From a virus: a stretch of DNA of 39,086 bases. The position numbers and the translations under genes are program-made. Below the pieces are notes generated by a model that was not told where the DNA came from, searched no databases, and was given only the letters and a program-made list of their open reading frames with translations. The number at the start of each line of letters is the position of its first letter. The stretch's first letter is position 1. The DNA is taken from IMG/VR virus record IMGVR_UViG_3300033147_000266, positions 1 to 39,086 of that record; one strand, given 5' to 3'. Below are positions 6,716 to 15,292 of this stretch, one piece after another.

Positions 6716-9058
6716 TTAGACTTCTTCACTTTCTTCTTCGCTGTCTTCCGACAGCAAGCCAGGATACTGCATCTGAATCTTCGCAATACAGCTAAGAAGC
6801 GGGTCCACTTTGTACGCATTTACTCTACCTCCGTCCTTGCGGATCTTCGTTGGTCTAAGCCCCATCTCATTGATCATTCGGTTCGCCCATGGGCTGAATA
6901 GAGCAGCGAATCGGTTGCGATCGAGACAATACCTCTCATAATGGGCATAAAGGTCGGCTTTATTCACCACCTGTGGCCATTTGCCTTCATGACTTTGCGA
7001 TTGGGTGTGACCTTGGGTGTCCATGAGCGGGAAATCGCCGGATTCCAGGATTCTGGTCCACCATCGCAAGTGGTCGTCCACCGACGTGTTTAATATCCGT
7101 TGCTTCTTCAAGCCTTCTGTCACAGGGGCAGACCGGATCAAACTCTTGGCTTCCGCATCGAGTTCCACATTCTGCAAGTAGTAGAGTAAGGCTTCCATTC
7201 CCCCGTTGTCCAATTCATCGGCTATCGCACCAAAGTACTGGAAATTGCCGGTCTTCGTGCTCGGCACGTCTAATACGAACCACCGACGGGAGTCGAAAGC
7301 TGCCGGTATCACCCATTCACTGTTGCTTGCCACTAACAGGTGACAGCAGTTGCGGTACTGGATCGCGTCCACGCCCTTGCGTTCGCCAATCAGGTACTTC
7401 TCCGTCACCATGCCCTTCAGCTTACCCGCCGTCTTTTTGTTACCGCCCCAAGTAATTTCGTCAGCAAAGATAGTAATAGCATCAAATAGATGACTGTTAA
7501 AATTGGACGTAAGATGTGTGTCATCAATGAGATGTCGATGATGTGGCCCGAGTAACGACCCAATTGCGTTCGCGAATGTGCCCTTCCCGCAGCCTTCTCC
7601 ACCGCGCATAACGATGGCGCAACCTTTTGGATTAGCCGGATCTTGTACGAGATCAGCCAGCCACGTAATGAGCCACGTAAATTGTTCAAGGTTCCCATCG
7701 CAGATTATCTCCTTCAAGTGAGTGAGGAACAGGGTGCATTCGCCTTTCTTCGGCTCAACGCTGAATCCGTTCCAGGTGTTATAGTAGCCCTCCGGAGCGC
7801 TCTGCAATGGGAATAGACCAAGCCCATTCTCATACGTGCGCCTTGCCTCGTGCCCGAGCCAGATCTTCGTTACCGGTACCGGCTTGGCGTCGTCGCCGTC
7901 GCCTGCCCAGATTATGTCGTTGGCCAGCAATTGCTCGAATGTCTGCTTCTTGAGTAAGTCGTATGGGGATTCCCATTCATTGACTACCTTACCCTTCTCG
8001 CGCAGGATTCGCAACTCACCGCCAACTGCCAACATCGCGTATTCCTCGTTCATGCGTGTGACCAGTTCATCGAACGGATTGCCGCCTCGCTCACCTTTCT
8101 CAGGGTCGGGCTTCCATCCCGCTTGCTTGGCGTAGTAGAATAAAGTACCGCCCCGCACCGTGCCGAAATCGCTGAATCCGTTCCATCTGATGTCGCATTC
8201 ACCGGCTTTATACCGCTTGCCGCGCTGCGACCATTCATCCCAAATCGCCAGGCCGGTTTCGTTATTCAGCTGCGACTTGACGCTCAGCCCCATCTTCAAC
8301 CAGTCATCGTATTCAAGTTCATTGGGATCGATGGCGGCCAACATAGTGACAATCTGTTCCTCGCTGATCGGCTGCTCAAGGTCGGCGTCAGTTACGTGTT
8401 CATTTCCCAACCCCATCGCGTTCTGTTGCTTAGGCTTCCACAATACGCCCATCTTCTCCATTATCCAACGTGGAATCTCGGGTGCCTCGCCCGCCGCTTG
8501 CCATGTGTACATCTTACCGTTGATCGTTGAGGGGAAGGCGACCACGTGACCGCGACAGTTGAGTGCCTCGCCGCCCCGCGTATCAATACCCTTGCCGATT
8601 TTGCCGGATGACTGGCTTGCGTTCTCTTGCCACTCGAAGAAATAGTGGCGCCCATCATTAGGGGTTACTGCGATCGGACAGGGTGGTATGTTGCCATGTT
8701 CATTTTCAAGTCGCTTAAGTACCGCCATTCCGTCGACGTCGCCATGTCGGTCAACGTCCATCACAAACGCGCCACCTTCCCTGCCACAGGCGATACCAAT
8801 GTTGTACCCCTTGAACGTCCCTGTGTCGGGGTGAAACCACTTCTCCATGATCTTGCGCCGACGGGACGAACTGCCGTAGTTGACATTAGTGTCCGCCCTC
8901 GGTAACTTCTTGCTATTGGGCGTGATTGGTACTACAAACCACCCCATCTTAATGTACTCAAGTGAGGCGAGGTAAACCCGCCAGTCGTGGCTCGGTTGAG
9001 CCTCTATTTCTACCATGCGAGCGAGGTTTAGCCCTCGACTCATTGCTGGATCGTTCAT
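6716..9058 (-). CDS. Prim-pol / superfamily 3-type helicase (bifunctional primase-helicase)
   Basis: 780 aa. The N-terminal prim-pol domain has Asp101 and Asp103 (FVMDVDRHGD), His138 (GRHYFFEW) and Asp159 (GIDTRGG). A PriCT-2-like segment lies near 233-315 (EEQIVTMLAAI...GGTLFYYAKQAGW). The C-terminal DUF5906/D5-like ATPase has Walker A GGEGCGKGT (486-494), Walker B IFADE (530-534), sensor Asn579 and Arg591-592 (FDSRRWFVLD). It should make primers and unwind DNA at the phage fork. It lies between dpoZ (25-bp gap) and the Z operon. Two start options exist, Met1 and Met6, and I kept the longer. As the primase in a Z phage it may also have to accept dZTP. Confidence 0.9.
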   Translation of the reverse strand: MNDPAMSRGLNLARMVEIEAQPSHDWRVYLASLEYIKMGWFVVPITPNSKKLPRADTNVNYGSSSRRRKIMEKWFHPDTGTFKGYNIGIACGREGGAFVMDVDRHGDVDGMAVLKRLENEHGNIPPCPIAVTPNDGRHYFFEWQENASQSSGKIGKGIDTRGGEALNCRGHVVAFPSTINGKMYTWQAAGEAPEIPRWIMEKMGVLWKPKQQNAMGLGNEHVTDADLEQPISEEQIVTMLAAIDPNELEYDDWLKMGLSVKSQLNNETGLAIWDEWSQRGKRYKAGECDIRWNGFSDFGTVRGGTLFYYAKQAGWKPDPEKGERGGNPFDELVTRMNEEYAMLAVGGELRILREKGKVVNEWESPYDLLKKQTFEQLLANDIIWAGDGDDAKPVPVTKIWLGHEARRTYENGLGLFPLQSAPEGYYNTWNGFSVEPKKGECTLFLTHLKEIICDGNLEQFTWLITWLADLVQDPANPKGCAIVMRGGEGCGKGTFANAIGSLLGPHHRHLIDDTHLTSNFNSHLFDAITIFADEITWGGNKKTAGKLKGMVTEKYLIGERKGVDAIQYRNCCHLLVASNSEWVIPAAFDSRRWFVLDVPSTKTGNFQYFGAIADELDNGGMEALLYYLQNVELDAEAKSLIRSAPVTEGLKKQRILNTSVDDHLRWWTRILESGDFPLMDTQGHTQSQSHEGKWPQVVNKADLYAHYERYCLDRNRFAALFSPWANRMINEMGLRPTKIRKDGGRVNAYKVDPLLSCIAKIQMQYPGLLSEDSEEESEEV
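7787..7800. repeat. Dispersed palindrome, imperfect copy in the primase-helicase gene
   Basis: GCCCTC-CG-GAGCGC, one mismatch from the consensus GCCCTC-NN-GAGGGC. Confidence 0.5.
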
Positions 9059-9083
9059 TGTTCATTGCTCCTGCTATTGCACT

Positions 9084-10925
9084 TCACTTATTCATTAAAG
9101 CGTCGTGCCAGTTTATGCCCTTCCCCGAGAAATCGAGTATGAGCGGGACTTTACTTCTCTTCTTGCCCTCTATGTGGTTCTTCACCTCCTTATAGTCGTC
9201 TTCCCACGTATCCTCGTTGAGCGACAGCCCGTACGAGTCGTGGGTATTCAATAGTAGTCGGCCATCTGTGCCGTCTAAAGCTAGGGCGATTAGGCCCCAA
9301 TTCTCTTTATTCCAGTCCGCAGCCGTTGCCTGAATCAATAGGCCACTGGCTTTATACGCCTTGAATCCGCGAGGGAATCGCAGCCTCCGCCCGTTGTACG
9401 TCTCGACATAACCCTGTGACAGGGCCAATTCGGTGCATTTCTGCGCCAACTCCTTAACGCCAGGCAATCTGCGATGGTAGGCATCAATCACGTTCATCGC
9501 CTCAATTCCCGCCTTCTTATAGTGAATGCGGTCCTCCTCAGTCTTGCCACGCGGGACAAAGGAATCGTGGGTGTAGGGCATGCCCATGGCTTCCGCTATC
9601 GCCCCGTTGCCCGAGTTGAAGATCATTGATAAATTGAGTTGCTTGGCGTTCGGTTGACCGCTGTATTCAGCGTTCCGAACTAGATTGGTCATATCCGCCA
9701 CCATCCGGTGAAAGTCGGTGAGCGGGTTCTTGCGGTAGATTTCAATTATCTCTGGGTTACCGACCAAATCAGCGAAGGTGCGTACCTCAAACGAGTTCTG
9801 ATCGCAATCGACCCAAACCTGGCCCTCGTCGGGGAGGAAACAGGGCTTGACGATCGCGGCCACGTGCTTCCGCCTCGACGGTATCTGTTGTAGTGCGGGT
9901 CCGGTGTACGACAAGCGTCCGGTCCCCGTTCCTCCGTCCTCGCCCTTGCTCTGATTTATGGTCGGATAAACCCTGCCCCCATGCGCGTGTTCAAGGACAT
10001 GTTGGCCCAGGAAAGTGTCGCGTGTTTTAAGGTCGGATCGGATTTGGAGGATTAGGCCTGCCCGTTCGTCATAATCAATCGACCGCAGGAATTCGGCGTT
10101 ACAGGATGCGTTACCGCCTGGAGTTGAGGGCATCGGGATTCCGTTGTCCGTTTGCCACGACCCGTCCGGCATCTGCTGTGGGTCAAACATCATCTTCACC
10201 TGTGGCGAGGAATTGACATTGATCGACTGCTCAGCTAAATAATCAAGTCTGCGCTGCGCTTTGTTGATCTGCGGCGTCATCATCACCATTGCTTGTTCTG
10301 CGTACTCAAGATCGACCCGAATCCCGTGCATTTCAGTCTCTATAAACTGGGGCATCCTGCTCCGCTCGAATTCAATAATTCGCTCTAGCCCCTGTCGCTG
10401 AATCAGCTTATCTTGCAGGTCGTGGATTTCAAAGGTCCGGCGCGTGTCGGTCTTGGCGTAGGGCGCGACAACATGGGAGGGCGCGTGTTGCAGGTTGGGC
10501 ATCTGCATGTTGCGTGTGGCCCTGCCGCCGAACAGGTCCTTTAGGTCCTGGTAAATGTCCTTATACTTACCTACCTTGAGGTAGTGCTTACTCAGGTCGT
10601 CAAGTGAGTAACTGCGGTGATGCTCGTCTATTTGAACCGCACGGATGACGGTGTCATCAAGCTGTTCAAGAGGGAGGTAAATTCCAGTAGCAGCAGACAT
10701 GCGGTAATCGAAACTAGCGTTATGACAAACAACCAGCCCACGATAGGTCTGCATCTCATCATTGATCCAGTCAACTGATTTGGGGTATTCCCGAATATCA
10801 ACATAAAAATCATCCTCTGGGGTTGAAATGGAGAAGCCAAAAACCCGAGCCACAGGGTAGACAAGCCCTGTGGTCTCGGTGTCAAAGGCAATCTTGCTAA
10901 ATTGCTGCAGTGACGGAAACTCCAT
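9084..10925 (-). CDS. dpoZ: Family A DNA polymerase with 3'-5' exonuclease, probable DpoZ
   Basis: 613 aa. Exonuclease residues: Asp15/Glu17 (FDTETTGL), Asn69/Asp73 (CHNASFDYR) and Tyr156/Asp160 (YAKTDTRR). Polymerase motif A is DCDQNSFEVR, with Asp375 as the likely metal ligand and Glu380. Motif B is KQLNLSMIFNSG (Lys428, and Phe436 where E. coli Pol I has Tyr766). Motif C is NTHDSYGLSL with Asp563 and Ser564 where Pol I has Glu. With purZ, mazZ and datZ in the same genome this is the expected aminoadenine-tolerant polymerase called DpoZ. The symbol rests on context, since I cannot place it in the DpoZ clade by eye. The start is 3 bases inside... the SSB-like gene ends at 10925, sharing one base with this ATG. 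Confidence 0.88.
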   Translation of the reverse strand: MEFPSLQQFSKIAFDTETTGLVYPVARVFGFSISTPEDDFYVDIREYPKSVDWINDEMQTYRGLVVCHNASFDYRMSAATGIYLPLEQLDDTVIRAVQIDEHHRSYSLDDLSKHYLKVGKYKDIYQDLKDLFGGRATRNMQMPNLQHAPSHVVAPYAKTDTRRTFEIHDLQDKLIQRQGLERIIEFERSRMPQFIETEMHGIRVDLEYAEQAMVMMTPQINKAQRRLDYLAEQSINVNSSPQVKMMFDPQQMPDGSWQTDNGIPMPSTPGGNASCNAEFLRSIDYDERAGLILQIRSDLKTRDTFLGQHVLEHAHGGRVYPTINQSKGEDGGTGTGRLSYTGPALQQIPSRRKHVAAIVKPCFLPDEGQVWVDCDQNSFEVRTFADLVGNPEIIEIYRKNPLTDFHRMVADMTNLVRNAEYSGQPNAKQLNLSMIFNSGNGAIAEAMGMPYTHDSFVPRGKTEEDRIHYKKAGIEAMNVIDAYHRRLPGVKELAQKCTELALSQGYVETYNGRRLRFPRGFKAYKASGLLIQATAADWNKENWGLIALALDGTDGRLLLNTHDSYGLSLNEDTWEDDYKEVKNHIEGKKRSKVPLILDFSGKGINWHDALMNK

Positions 10926-11233
10926 TAGAATGGAATGTCATCAAAGCCGTCATCTGCGGGTGGTGGCTTGGTCGTGCCGTCGGGGTTTTGTCCCCGATTG
11001 CCTGGCTGCGACCCTCCGGAGGGCTGATCCTTGGGATTGAACTTCAACTTCATGTACTTCATCCCCTTGCCCGACATGTTGATCCATGCCGAGATCCAAT
11101 GGTCACTGCACGTGTTACAGCGGGGGCAGACTACTTCTGCGTTGCCACTGTAATCGCGATCCGTTTCCTTCGACTTTTTGTCCCGTGCGTTGAACAGGAC
11201 GCCTTCATTCGAGTTGTCGTATCCGCCGCTCAT
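10925..11233 (-). CDS. SSB-like protein with acidic IPF tip
   Basis: 102 aa. An OB-fold-like core (GVLFNARDKKSKETDRDYSG, then DHWISAWINMSGKGMKYMKLKF) is followed by a Gly/Pro/Asn-rich flexible linker and the C-terminus DDGFDDIPF. That tip is the classic SSB tail used to recruit replication partners. The core fits the small DUF736-like phage/plasmid family. A C-x2-C-x2-C insertion (CPRCNTC, 36-42) is unusual and could bind zinc. It is placed directly before the DNA polymerase, sharing one base with it. Confidence 0.8.
   Translation of the reverse strand: MSGGYDNSNEGVLFNARDKKSKETDRDYSGNAEVVCPRCNTCSDHWISAWINMSGKGMKYMKLKFNPKDQPSGGSQPGNRGQNPDGTTKPPPADDGFDDIPF
11012..11023. repeat. Dispersed palindrome, copy in the SSB-like gene
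   Basis: CCCTCCGGAGGG, a perfect 12-bp palindrome, inside the flexible-linker coding part of the SSB-like gene. Confidence 0.7.
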
Positions 11234-11538
11234 TGGTCGTCCTCCATTTCGGCCAACTCCGTCAGGCAGCGAATTGTGCCCTCAGCGTAGCTTGCGAGTT
11301 GCGCCTCCAACTTGGCGGTTCGCTCTTTTCTGGTTTTGGCGCCCTGCGCCCTGCGATGGCAGGCAAGTTCGTTAAGTTCCTTGACGTCCAGCAAACTGAC
11401 GATCGTCTTGAGCGGCTCGATCTGGCGGAGGGTGATGTTGCACCACCTCTCCCTGTCCCATTTCATTGCCTGATCGTACAAGATCCCGATTGCCTCGGTG
11501 ACTTGGGCTTGAATTGCTTTGTTCTCTGTTGTGCTCAT
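11230..11538 (-). CDS. Unknown early protein, helical
   Basis: 102 aa, MSTTENKAIQAQVTEAIG..., predicted mostly helical with a basic middle (CHRRAQGAKTRKERTAKLEAQ). I do not recognise it. It overlaps the SSB-like gene by four bases and starts 20 bases downstream of a strong terminator hairpin, without a clear Shine-Dalgarno sequence. It is thus the first gene of the SSB-polymerase-primase-Z string. Confidence 0.65.
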   Translation of the reverse strand: MSTTENKAIQAQVTEAIGILYDQAMKWDRERWCNITLRQIEPLKTIVSLLDVKELNELACHRRAQGAKTRKERTAKLEAQLASYAEGTIRCLTELAEMEDDQ

Positions 11539-11557
11539 GTTTGTATACTCTAAAGTT

Positions 11558-11586
11558 AGAAAAACAGGGGACCCTAAGGGTCCCCC
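11558..11586 (-). terminator. Rho-independent terminator or attenuator ahead of the replication/Z genes
   Basis: On the minus strand an 8-bp perfect stem GGGGACCC / GGGTCCCC with loop TTA is followed by TGTTTTTC. It sits between the stop at 11595 and the next start at 11538. No consensus promoter follows it, so downstream expression probably depends on read-through. Confidence 0.85.
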
Positions 11587-11594
11587 GCTCCATG

Positions 11595-12314
11595 TTACTC
11601 TGTGTCGCGATTGACGTCTTTGACGCCACCGCTAACAGCTTCGTACATTACCAGCGCAAGGTTGTAAACCGGCTCACTGACAAATCCGATGGGAGCAACA
11701 CCGAAGTTGTAGTAATCCTGGCCCTCCTTGTTCTGGTCCTCAACTGCCGACACCTTGTAGGCCCGACTGAAGCGGTCGCCACCTGCCATCTTAACCAGGG
11801 TGTTAAGTTGACGGTTGACTTTCATCTTCGACTTTGACATCGAGATGACGATTTCCTCAGGGCGACGGTCGTCGTGCAAGACCAGTCCGAAGTGTTGAGC
11901 CATGTCGACGATTTCATACTCGTCATCATAACCCGCATCCATGAAGGCTTGCTGCGCCTCCGCCTCTGAGGGGTGAGCGCCGAAAAATCCGCCGCCCGCT
12001 GATTGCAACTTCCAGATGCACCATTCCTTGCGGAAGTACACCGGTACGAAGTTGATCGACTTGCCATACAGCTCGGTCGACACGTTATTGAACAACATGC
12101 CAGAATCGGCACCCTCAATGTACTCGGGCTTGTTGGCCTTCCGTTGAGGCGACAGGTCCTGTACCAATCCGAGACGCGGGATGGTGAGATCATCAACTGT
12201 GACGTTCTCCTGTCCCTTTGTGCTGTCATCGGGCAGGTAATCTGGCCGGTTGTCCGTGAACCCGTATTGGGTCGCTACTGCGGTCGATTCCGCTGCTTTC
12301 TTCTTTGCTACCAT
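11595..12314 (-). CDS. Conserved replication-region protein of unknown function
   Basis: 239 aa beginning MVAKKKAAESTAVATQYGF. It contains 'LTIPRLGLVQDLSPQRKANKPEYIEGADSG'-type text (cited in parts), 'NFVPVYFRKEWCIWK' and a Gly-rich GGGFFG. I associate this layout with a conserved protein found next to DNA polymerase/SSB genes in many phages. A DNA-binding or recombination role is only inference. It follows the 148-aa gene in the operon driven by the promoter at 12853-12881 and ends just before a terminator. Confidence 0.7.
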   Translation of the reverse strand: MVAKKKAAESTAVATQYGFTDNRPDYLPDDSTKGQENVTVDDLTIPRLGLVQDLSPQRKANKPEYIEGADSGMLFNNVSTELYGKSINFVPVYFRKEWCIWKLQSAGGGFFGAHPSEAEAQQAFMDAGYDDEYEIVDMAQHFGLVLHDDRRPEEIVISMSKSKMKVNRQLNTLVKMAGGDRFSRAYKVSAVEDQNKEGQDYYNFGVAPIGFVSEPVYNLALVMYEAVSGGVKDVNRDTE

Positions 12315-12362
12315 TTCTACTTCCTCATTTCTACATTCTGCACACTGATTAAGGCCAGTGTA

Positions 12363-12809
12363 CTAAGCCTTTACTACTGATGCCACTTCATACGTGGAGA
12401 TTTGTACCATGCTGTCGTCGGGTATTGGCTCACCCTCGCCAATCTGCGCCTTAATGAAGGCCCCGAGCGTGGACGCATTGACGGTCTCTGCCACAATGTC
12501 GCCATGCCCGTTGTCCTTGAGCCACTCCTGTAGCGCGAACTTGTCGATCTGCTTGGCCGACAGCTGATTGCTGATTTGGATCCGGCCTACGCCCTTGATG
12601 TTGACGGTCGAGATCCCCATTTCATCCATGCGGGTCGGGAGGATCTGCTTGCGCAGCAACTCAAATTCTGCGTAGATCAGGGCCGATGCCGCCTTGGCGT
12701 CGTTGTATCGGGCCTGCAGGATCTTGAACTGCTCAGCCAAACCTTTAATGTCGGCGTTTGCGAAGTCCTCGATCAGCATGTTGTATCGTGGTAAGGGTAT
12801 TTCTGCCAT
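12363..12809 (-). CDS. Conserved replication-region protein, unknown function
   Basis: 148 aa, MAEIPLPRYNMLIEDFANAD.... Its N-terminal half is helical (coiled coil near 20-55). Its C-terminal half has 'VNIKGVGRIQISNQL' and 'WLKDNGHGDIVAETVNASTL', a pattern I have seen in conserved early phage proteins of unknown role. It is the first gene after the promoter at 12853-12881, with AGGAGC as ribosome-binding site. Confidence 0.75.
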   Translation of the reverse strand: MAEIPLPRYNMLIEDFANADIKGLAEQFKILQARYNDAKAASALIYAEFELLRKQILPTRMDEMGISTVNIKGVGRIQISNQLSAKQIDKFALQEWLKDNGHGDIVAETVNASTLGAFIKAQIGEGEPIPDDSMVQISTYEVASVVKA

Positions 12810-12828
12810 GTTATGCTCCTAGTTGCGA

Positions 12829-12842
12829 GGGACGGGTGTCCC
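12829..12842 (-). promoter_or_regulatory. 5'-proximal leader hairpin
   Basis: GGGAC-loop ACCC-GTCCC, a perfect 5-bp stem located about 4-17 bases after the predicted transcription start of the promoter at 12853-12881, and upstream of the ribosome-binding site. Confidence 0.6.
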
Positions 12843-12852
12843 ACGAACCCCT

Positions 12853-12881
12853 ATTATACCACACTCGGGGGTCCGTGTCAA
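12853..12881 (-). promoter_or_regulatory. Sigma70-type promoter
   Basis: On the minus strand TTGACA, a 17-base spacer ending TGTGG, then TATAAT. Both hexamers are consensus and the spacer end gives an extended -10 (TGG before TATAAT). It drives the genes at 12809 and below. Confidence 0.92.
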
Positions 12882-12902
12882 GTACCTTTTTAAGAACTGG
12901 GT

Positions 12903-13103
12903 TCACTCTTTCCATTGGTATACGTTTTCATTCGTCTGACAATCGTGAAACATCAGCAATTTTCCGCTCTTTACGCCCTTAAATATGAAAAAACCAGATA
13001 CAGGGATTCCAGCGTCACGGAGTTTGGCCGCACACCACATTTCAATCATCGCAGACGTGAAATCAAGTGGCACGTCATGCGGGTTGATTCTTACTTCGAT
13101 CAT
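12903..13103 (-). CDS. Small protein of unknown function
   Basis: 66 aa, MIEVRINPHDVPLDFTSAMI.... The middle reads AKLRDAGIPVSGFFIFKGVK, a mixed alpha/beta pattern. No family recognised. The start overlaps the upstream stop by four bases, so it is the last gene of the helicase operon, ending just before the next promoter. Confidence 0.65.
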   Translation of the reverse strand: MIEVRINPHDVPLDFTSAMIEMWCAAKLRDAGIPVSGFFIFKGVKSGKLLMFHDCQTNENVYQWKE

Positions 13104-13279
13104 GTGTCAAGCCGCTCTTCCACGATTTGTATCGCATGTTCACGGTCTTTTGCCCAAAACGGACCCGTTACCGCCTCCACGAAATCTGACTCCCTCGCTT
13201 CTTGTAAATCCTTATCGTCGAAGAACCGCTTTGCATGCAGCGGCCCGTGAATGTGCATGTATCCGTACCATTGGTTCAT
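13100..13279 (-). CDS. Small protein of unknown function
   Basis: 59 aa from ATG at 13279 (MNQWYGYMHIHGPLHAKRFF...). This start, not the longer upstream frame, is chosen because it forms an ATGA overlap with the preceding 57-aa gene. The sequence is rich in charged residues. No family recognised. Confidence 0.65.
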   Translation of the reverse strand: MNQWYGYMHIHGPLHAKRFFDDKDLQEARESDFVEAVTGPFWAKDREHAIQIVEERLDT

Positions 13280-13449
13280 GCCTCTATCCCCTCGTTTATT
13301 ACAAACCGCATCCACACGTGATTGGTTTCGCCACAGTGGGGGCATTCAGCCATCGCGGACACCACTCCCTCTATTAATGCGGGTCCGGTTTTGACCTCAT
13401 ATTCCTTATTGCAGTGATCGCACAGTTTATACACTTGAAGTGTGCTCAT
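13276..13449 (-). CDS. 57-aa zinc-ribbon-like protein
   Basis: A short ORF that begins MSTLQVYKLCDHCNKEYE and carries two CxxC pairs (Cys10/Cys13 and Cys36/Cys39, CPHCGE), typical of a zinc ribbon. Both ends overlap neighbours by ATGA (helicase stop at 13446, next start at 13279), which supports translation. The function is unknown. It may accompany the helicase. Confidence 0.7.
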   Translation of the reverse strand: MSTLQVYKLCDHCNKEYEVKTGPALIEGVVSAMAECPHCGETNHVWMRFVINEGIEA

Positions 13450-15149
13450 TTCTTGTCCCTCAGTTGTGAATCTACGTACTGCGCCAGGTCCTGTTTGTTC
13501 TTGAGCGCGGTGATTATCTGCTTGTCGATCTTGTGGTTCATGGTCAGATCAATGTACAGGACCGAGCGATGCTGGCCTTTGCGCCATGTCCGTCTTTCGC
13601 TCTGCTCCCTGTCGCCGTAACTGAACGTGTTGCTAAAGTAGATGTTTATATCTGCCGCATGCCACGTCACGCCCTTATACCCGCTGCCGCCGCTCACCAT
13701 GAAGCGACAGGCTGGATCGGTTTGGAACGACTTGGTCACTGCAATCCGTTCGTCTGTGCTCATTCCGCCTTTAAACTCAAGCACGGTACTGGCGTCGACG
13801 TCGGGTCTGTCGCACAAGTACTCGCATATCAGCTTCCGCTCAGGTATAAAACGCGACCAGATCACGACCTTGCGATCGGTGTCAAGCACGTCAAGTATGT
13901 GCATCAACTCTTCCATTTTAGGATTCTTGCCTGGTATTACCTCTATCCCATATTTGCCTTCGTCCTCCAACTCGTAGGGAAAGTGACCGCCCACGATCTG
14001 TTGGTAACGAATCATCCGCTCAAGCACCGTCTCACAATCGAGGCTGTATTCGCCCATTTCTGTGCTCATGTCGTACGGGTCGCCAAGGTCGGCTAACATG
14101 CGCTTCATCAGAGGCGTGGGCTCGACCAGTTTCTGTTCATACACCTGTGGCGGCATGTCCATTACGTCCGTGATCTTGATACTGAACTGGTTGTCCTTCA
14201 CTCGATTGATCAACTCGTCCATGTTCTTATACCCGATGATCTTCTTTTGCTGGAATCCGCCCATCGTACAGTAACGGGCGCGGAAAGAGAAGTAGTTCTT
14301 GTTGCCCAGTATCTCCCAGTTCAGGAATCGGAACTGAGCAAAGAGATCCTCCACTCCTTGCGTGAGCGGGGTGCCGGTCATGATAACGCGGAATTTGCAC
14401 TTTTCGCCCGCATCCCAACACCGCATGGTCCGGTTTGGTACTGGCTTGCCGCCTTTGTACTTAGGCGGGGTCTTGATTGACACCGATTCGTCTATTACCA
14501 TCATCACGTTGTTGTGTTCGACAAATTCTTCCATCAAGCGCCACGCGTTACCCTGTGACATAGACTCAATGCCCATGACCAGCACCTTCATGTAGTTGGT
14601 AGTTGGCATCACGCTGAATTTGGACGTCTGGGTATCCAAGCCCGACTCGTGCACGTGGCAAGTGTAGAGTACGCTACAGTGTTCATCCAACTCGACGGGC
14701 CAAACTGACTTGACTGACGTGTCGCAAACGACGAGCATGGCGTCAATCTGCTTGGTTTGGTAGCGCATACCGGCTAGGTTGATCGCTGTCCACGTCTTGC
14801 CTGTGCCCATGTCCATAAAGAACGCGTACTCATTGTACGGCCACGCCCTCTGGAGGGCTTCGGATTGATGCGTCATTGGTGCGGTCTTGAAGTCGAAATT
14901 CGGCATCGCCACAGTGGGGGCGGGGACGAAACTCAGTGCGTTGAGTAACACACCTGCCACGGTCGCGTCCATTTCTGTGGCACGAAACGTGGAATCGATG
15001 TATAGCGCGTTGGATTTGTTGATTGGGGCGCGCCAGTGCTTGAATGCGGGCTCCCATTTTCGATCTGGTATGTCCTTTGCACGTTGGTTGTCAAAGAACT
15101 CGGTCTTGACGATGAAATCGGGTCCATCGACTGTTATTGATGCGGTCAT
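13446..15149 (-). CDS. SNF2-type superfamily 2 helicase
   Basis: 567 aa. Walker A is DMGTGKT (113-119), motif II is DESVSIK (220-226), a DExx-type variant of SNF2 enzymes, and motif III is TGTP (258-261). The C-terminal RecA-like domain has FKGGMS, SGGSGYKGVTWHAA and the arginine-finger motif QSERRTWRKGQ. Phages use such enzymes as replication or recombination translocases. The first about 90 residues (DRKWEPAFKHWRAP) look like a HARP/SMARCAL-type substrate region. It is preceded by a hairpin at 15181-15207 and followed in the same operon by three small genes. Confidence 0.9.
   Translation of the reverse strand: MTASITVDGPDFIVKTEFFDNQRAKDIPDRKWEPAFKHWRAPINKSNALYIDSTFRATEMDATVAGVLLNALSFVPAPTVAMPNFDFKTAPMTHQSEALQRAWPYNEYAFFMDMGTGKTWTAINLAGMRYQTKQIDAMLVVCDTSVKSVWPVELDEHCSVLYTCHVHESGLDTQTSKFSVMPTTNYMKVLVMGIESMSQGNAWRLMEEFVEHNNVMMVIDESVSIKTPPKYKGGKPVPNRTMRCWDAGEKCKFRVIMTGTPLTQGVEDLFAQFRFLNWEILGNKNYFSFRARYCTMGGFQQKKIIGYKNMDELINRVKDNQFSIKITDVMDMPPQVYEQKLVEPTPLMKRMLADLGDPYDMSTEMGEYSLDCETVLERMIRYQQIVGGHFPYELEDEGKYGIEVIPGKNPKMEELMHILDVLDTDRKVVIWSRFIPERKLICEYLCDRPDVDASTVLEFKGGMSTDERIAVTKSFQTDPACRFMVSGGSGYKGVTWHAADINIYFSNTFSYGDREQSERRTWRKGQHRSVLYIDLTMNHKIDKQIITALKNKQDLAQYVDSQLRDKK
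14845..14858. repeat. Dispersed palindrome, copy in the helicase gene
   Basis: GCCCTC-TG-GAGGGC with perfect 6-bp arms. Confidence 0.7.
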
Positions 15150-15169
15150 GATTGCTCCTCATTACGCGT

Positions 15170-15207
15170 TAAAGTAGATAGGCGGGGAGTCCATAAACTT
15201 CCCCGCC
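15170..15207 (-). terminator. Candidate terminator/attenuator hairpin before the helicase
   Basis: Minus-strand stem GGCGGGGA / TCCCCGCC (15200-15207 and 15181-15188), extendable past one bulge, followed by TATCTACTTT. The U-tract is weak, so it may be a partial terminator or an mRNA-stabilising hairpin. The 143-base gap 15150-15292 holds nothing else I can identify. Confidence 0.45.
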
Positions 15208-15292
15208 ACCGGTTTCTACCGATTGGGCTTCGCAGGTTTTTCTAAGCGCCCCTGCAGCAATCACCTTACGCTATAGCGCTATCGCGATGCGG

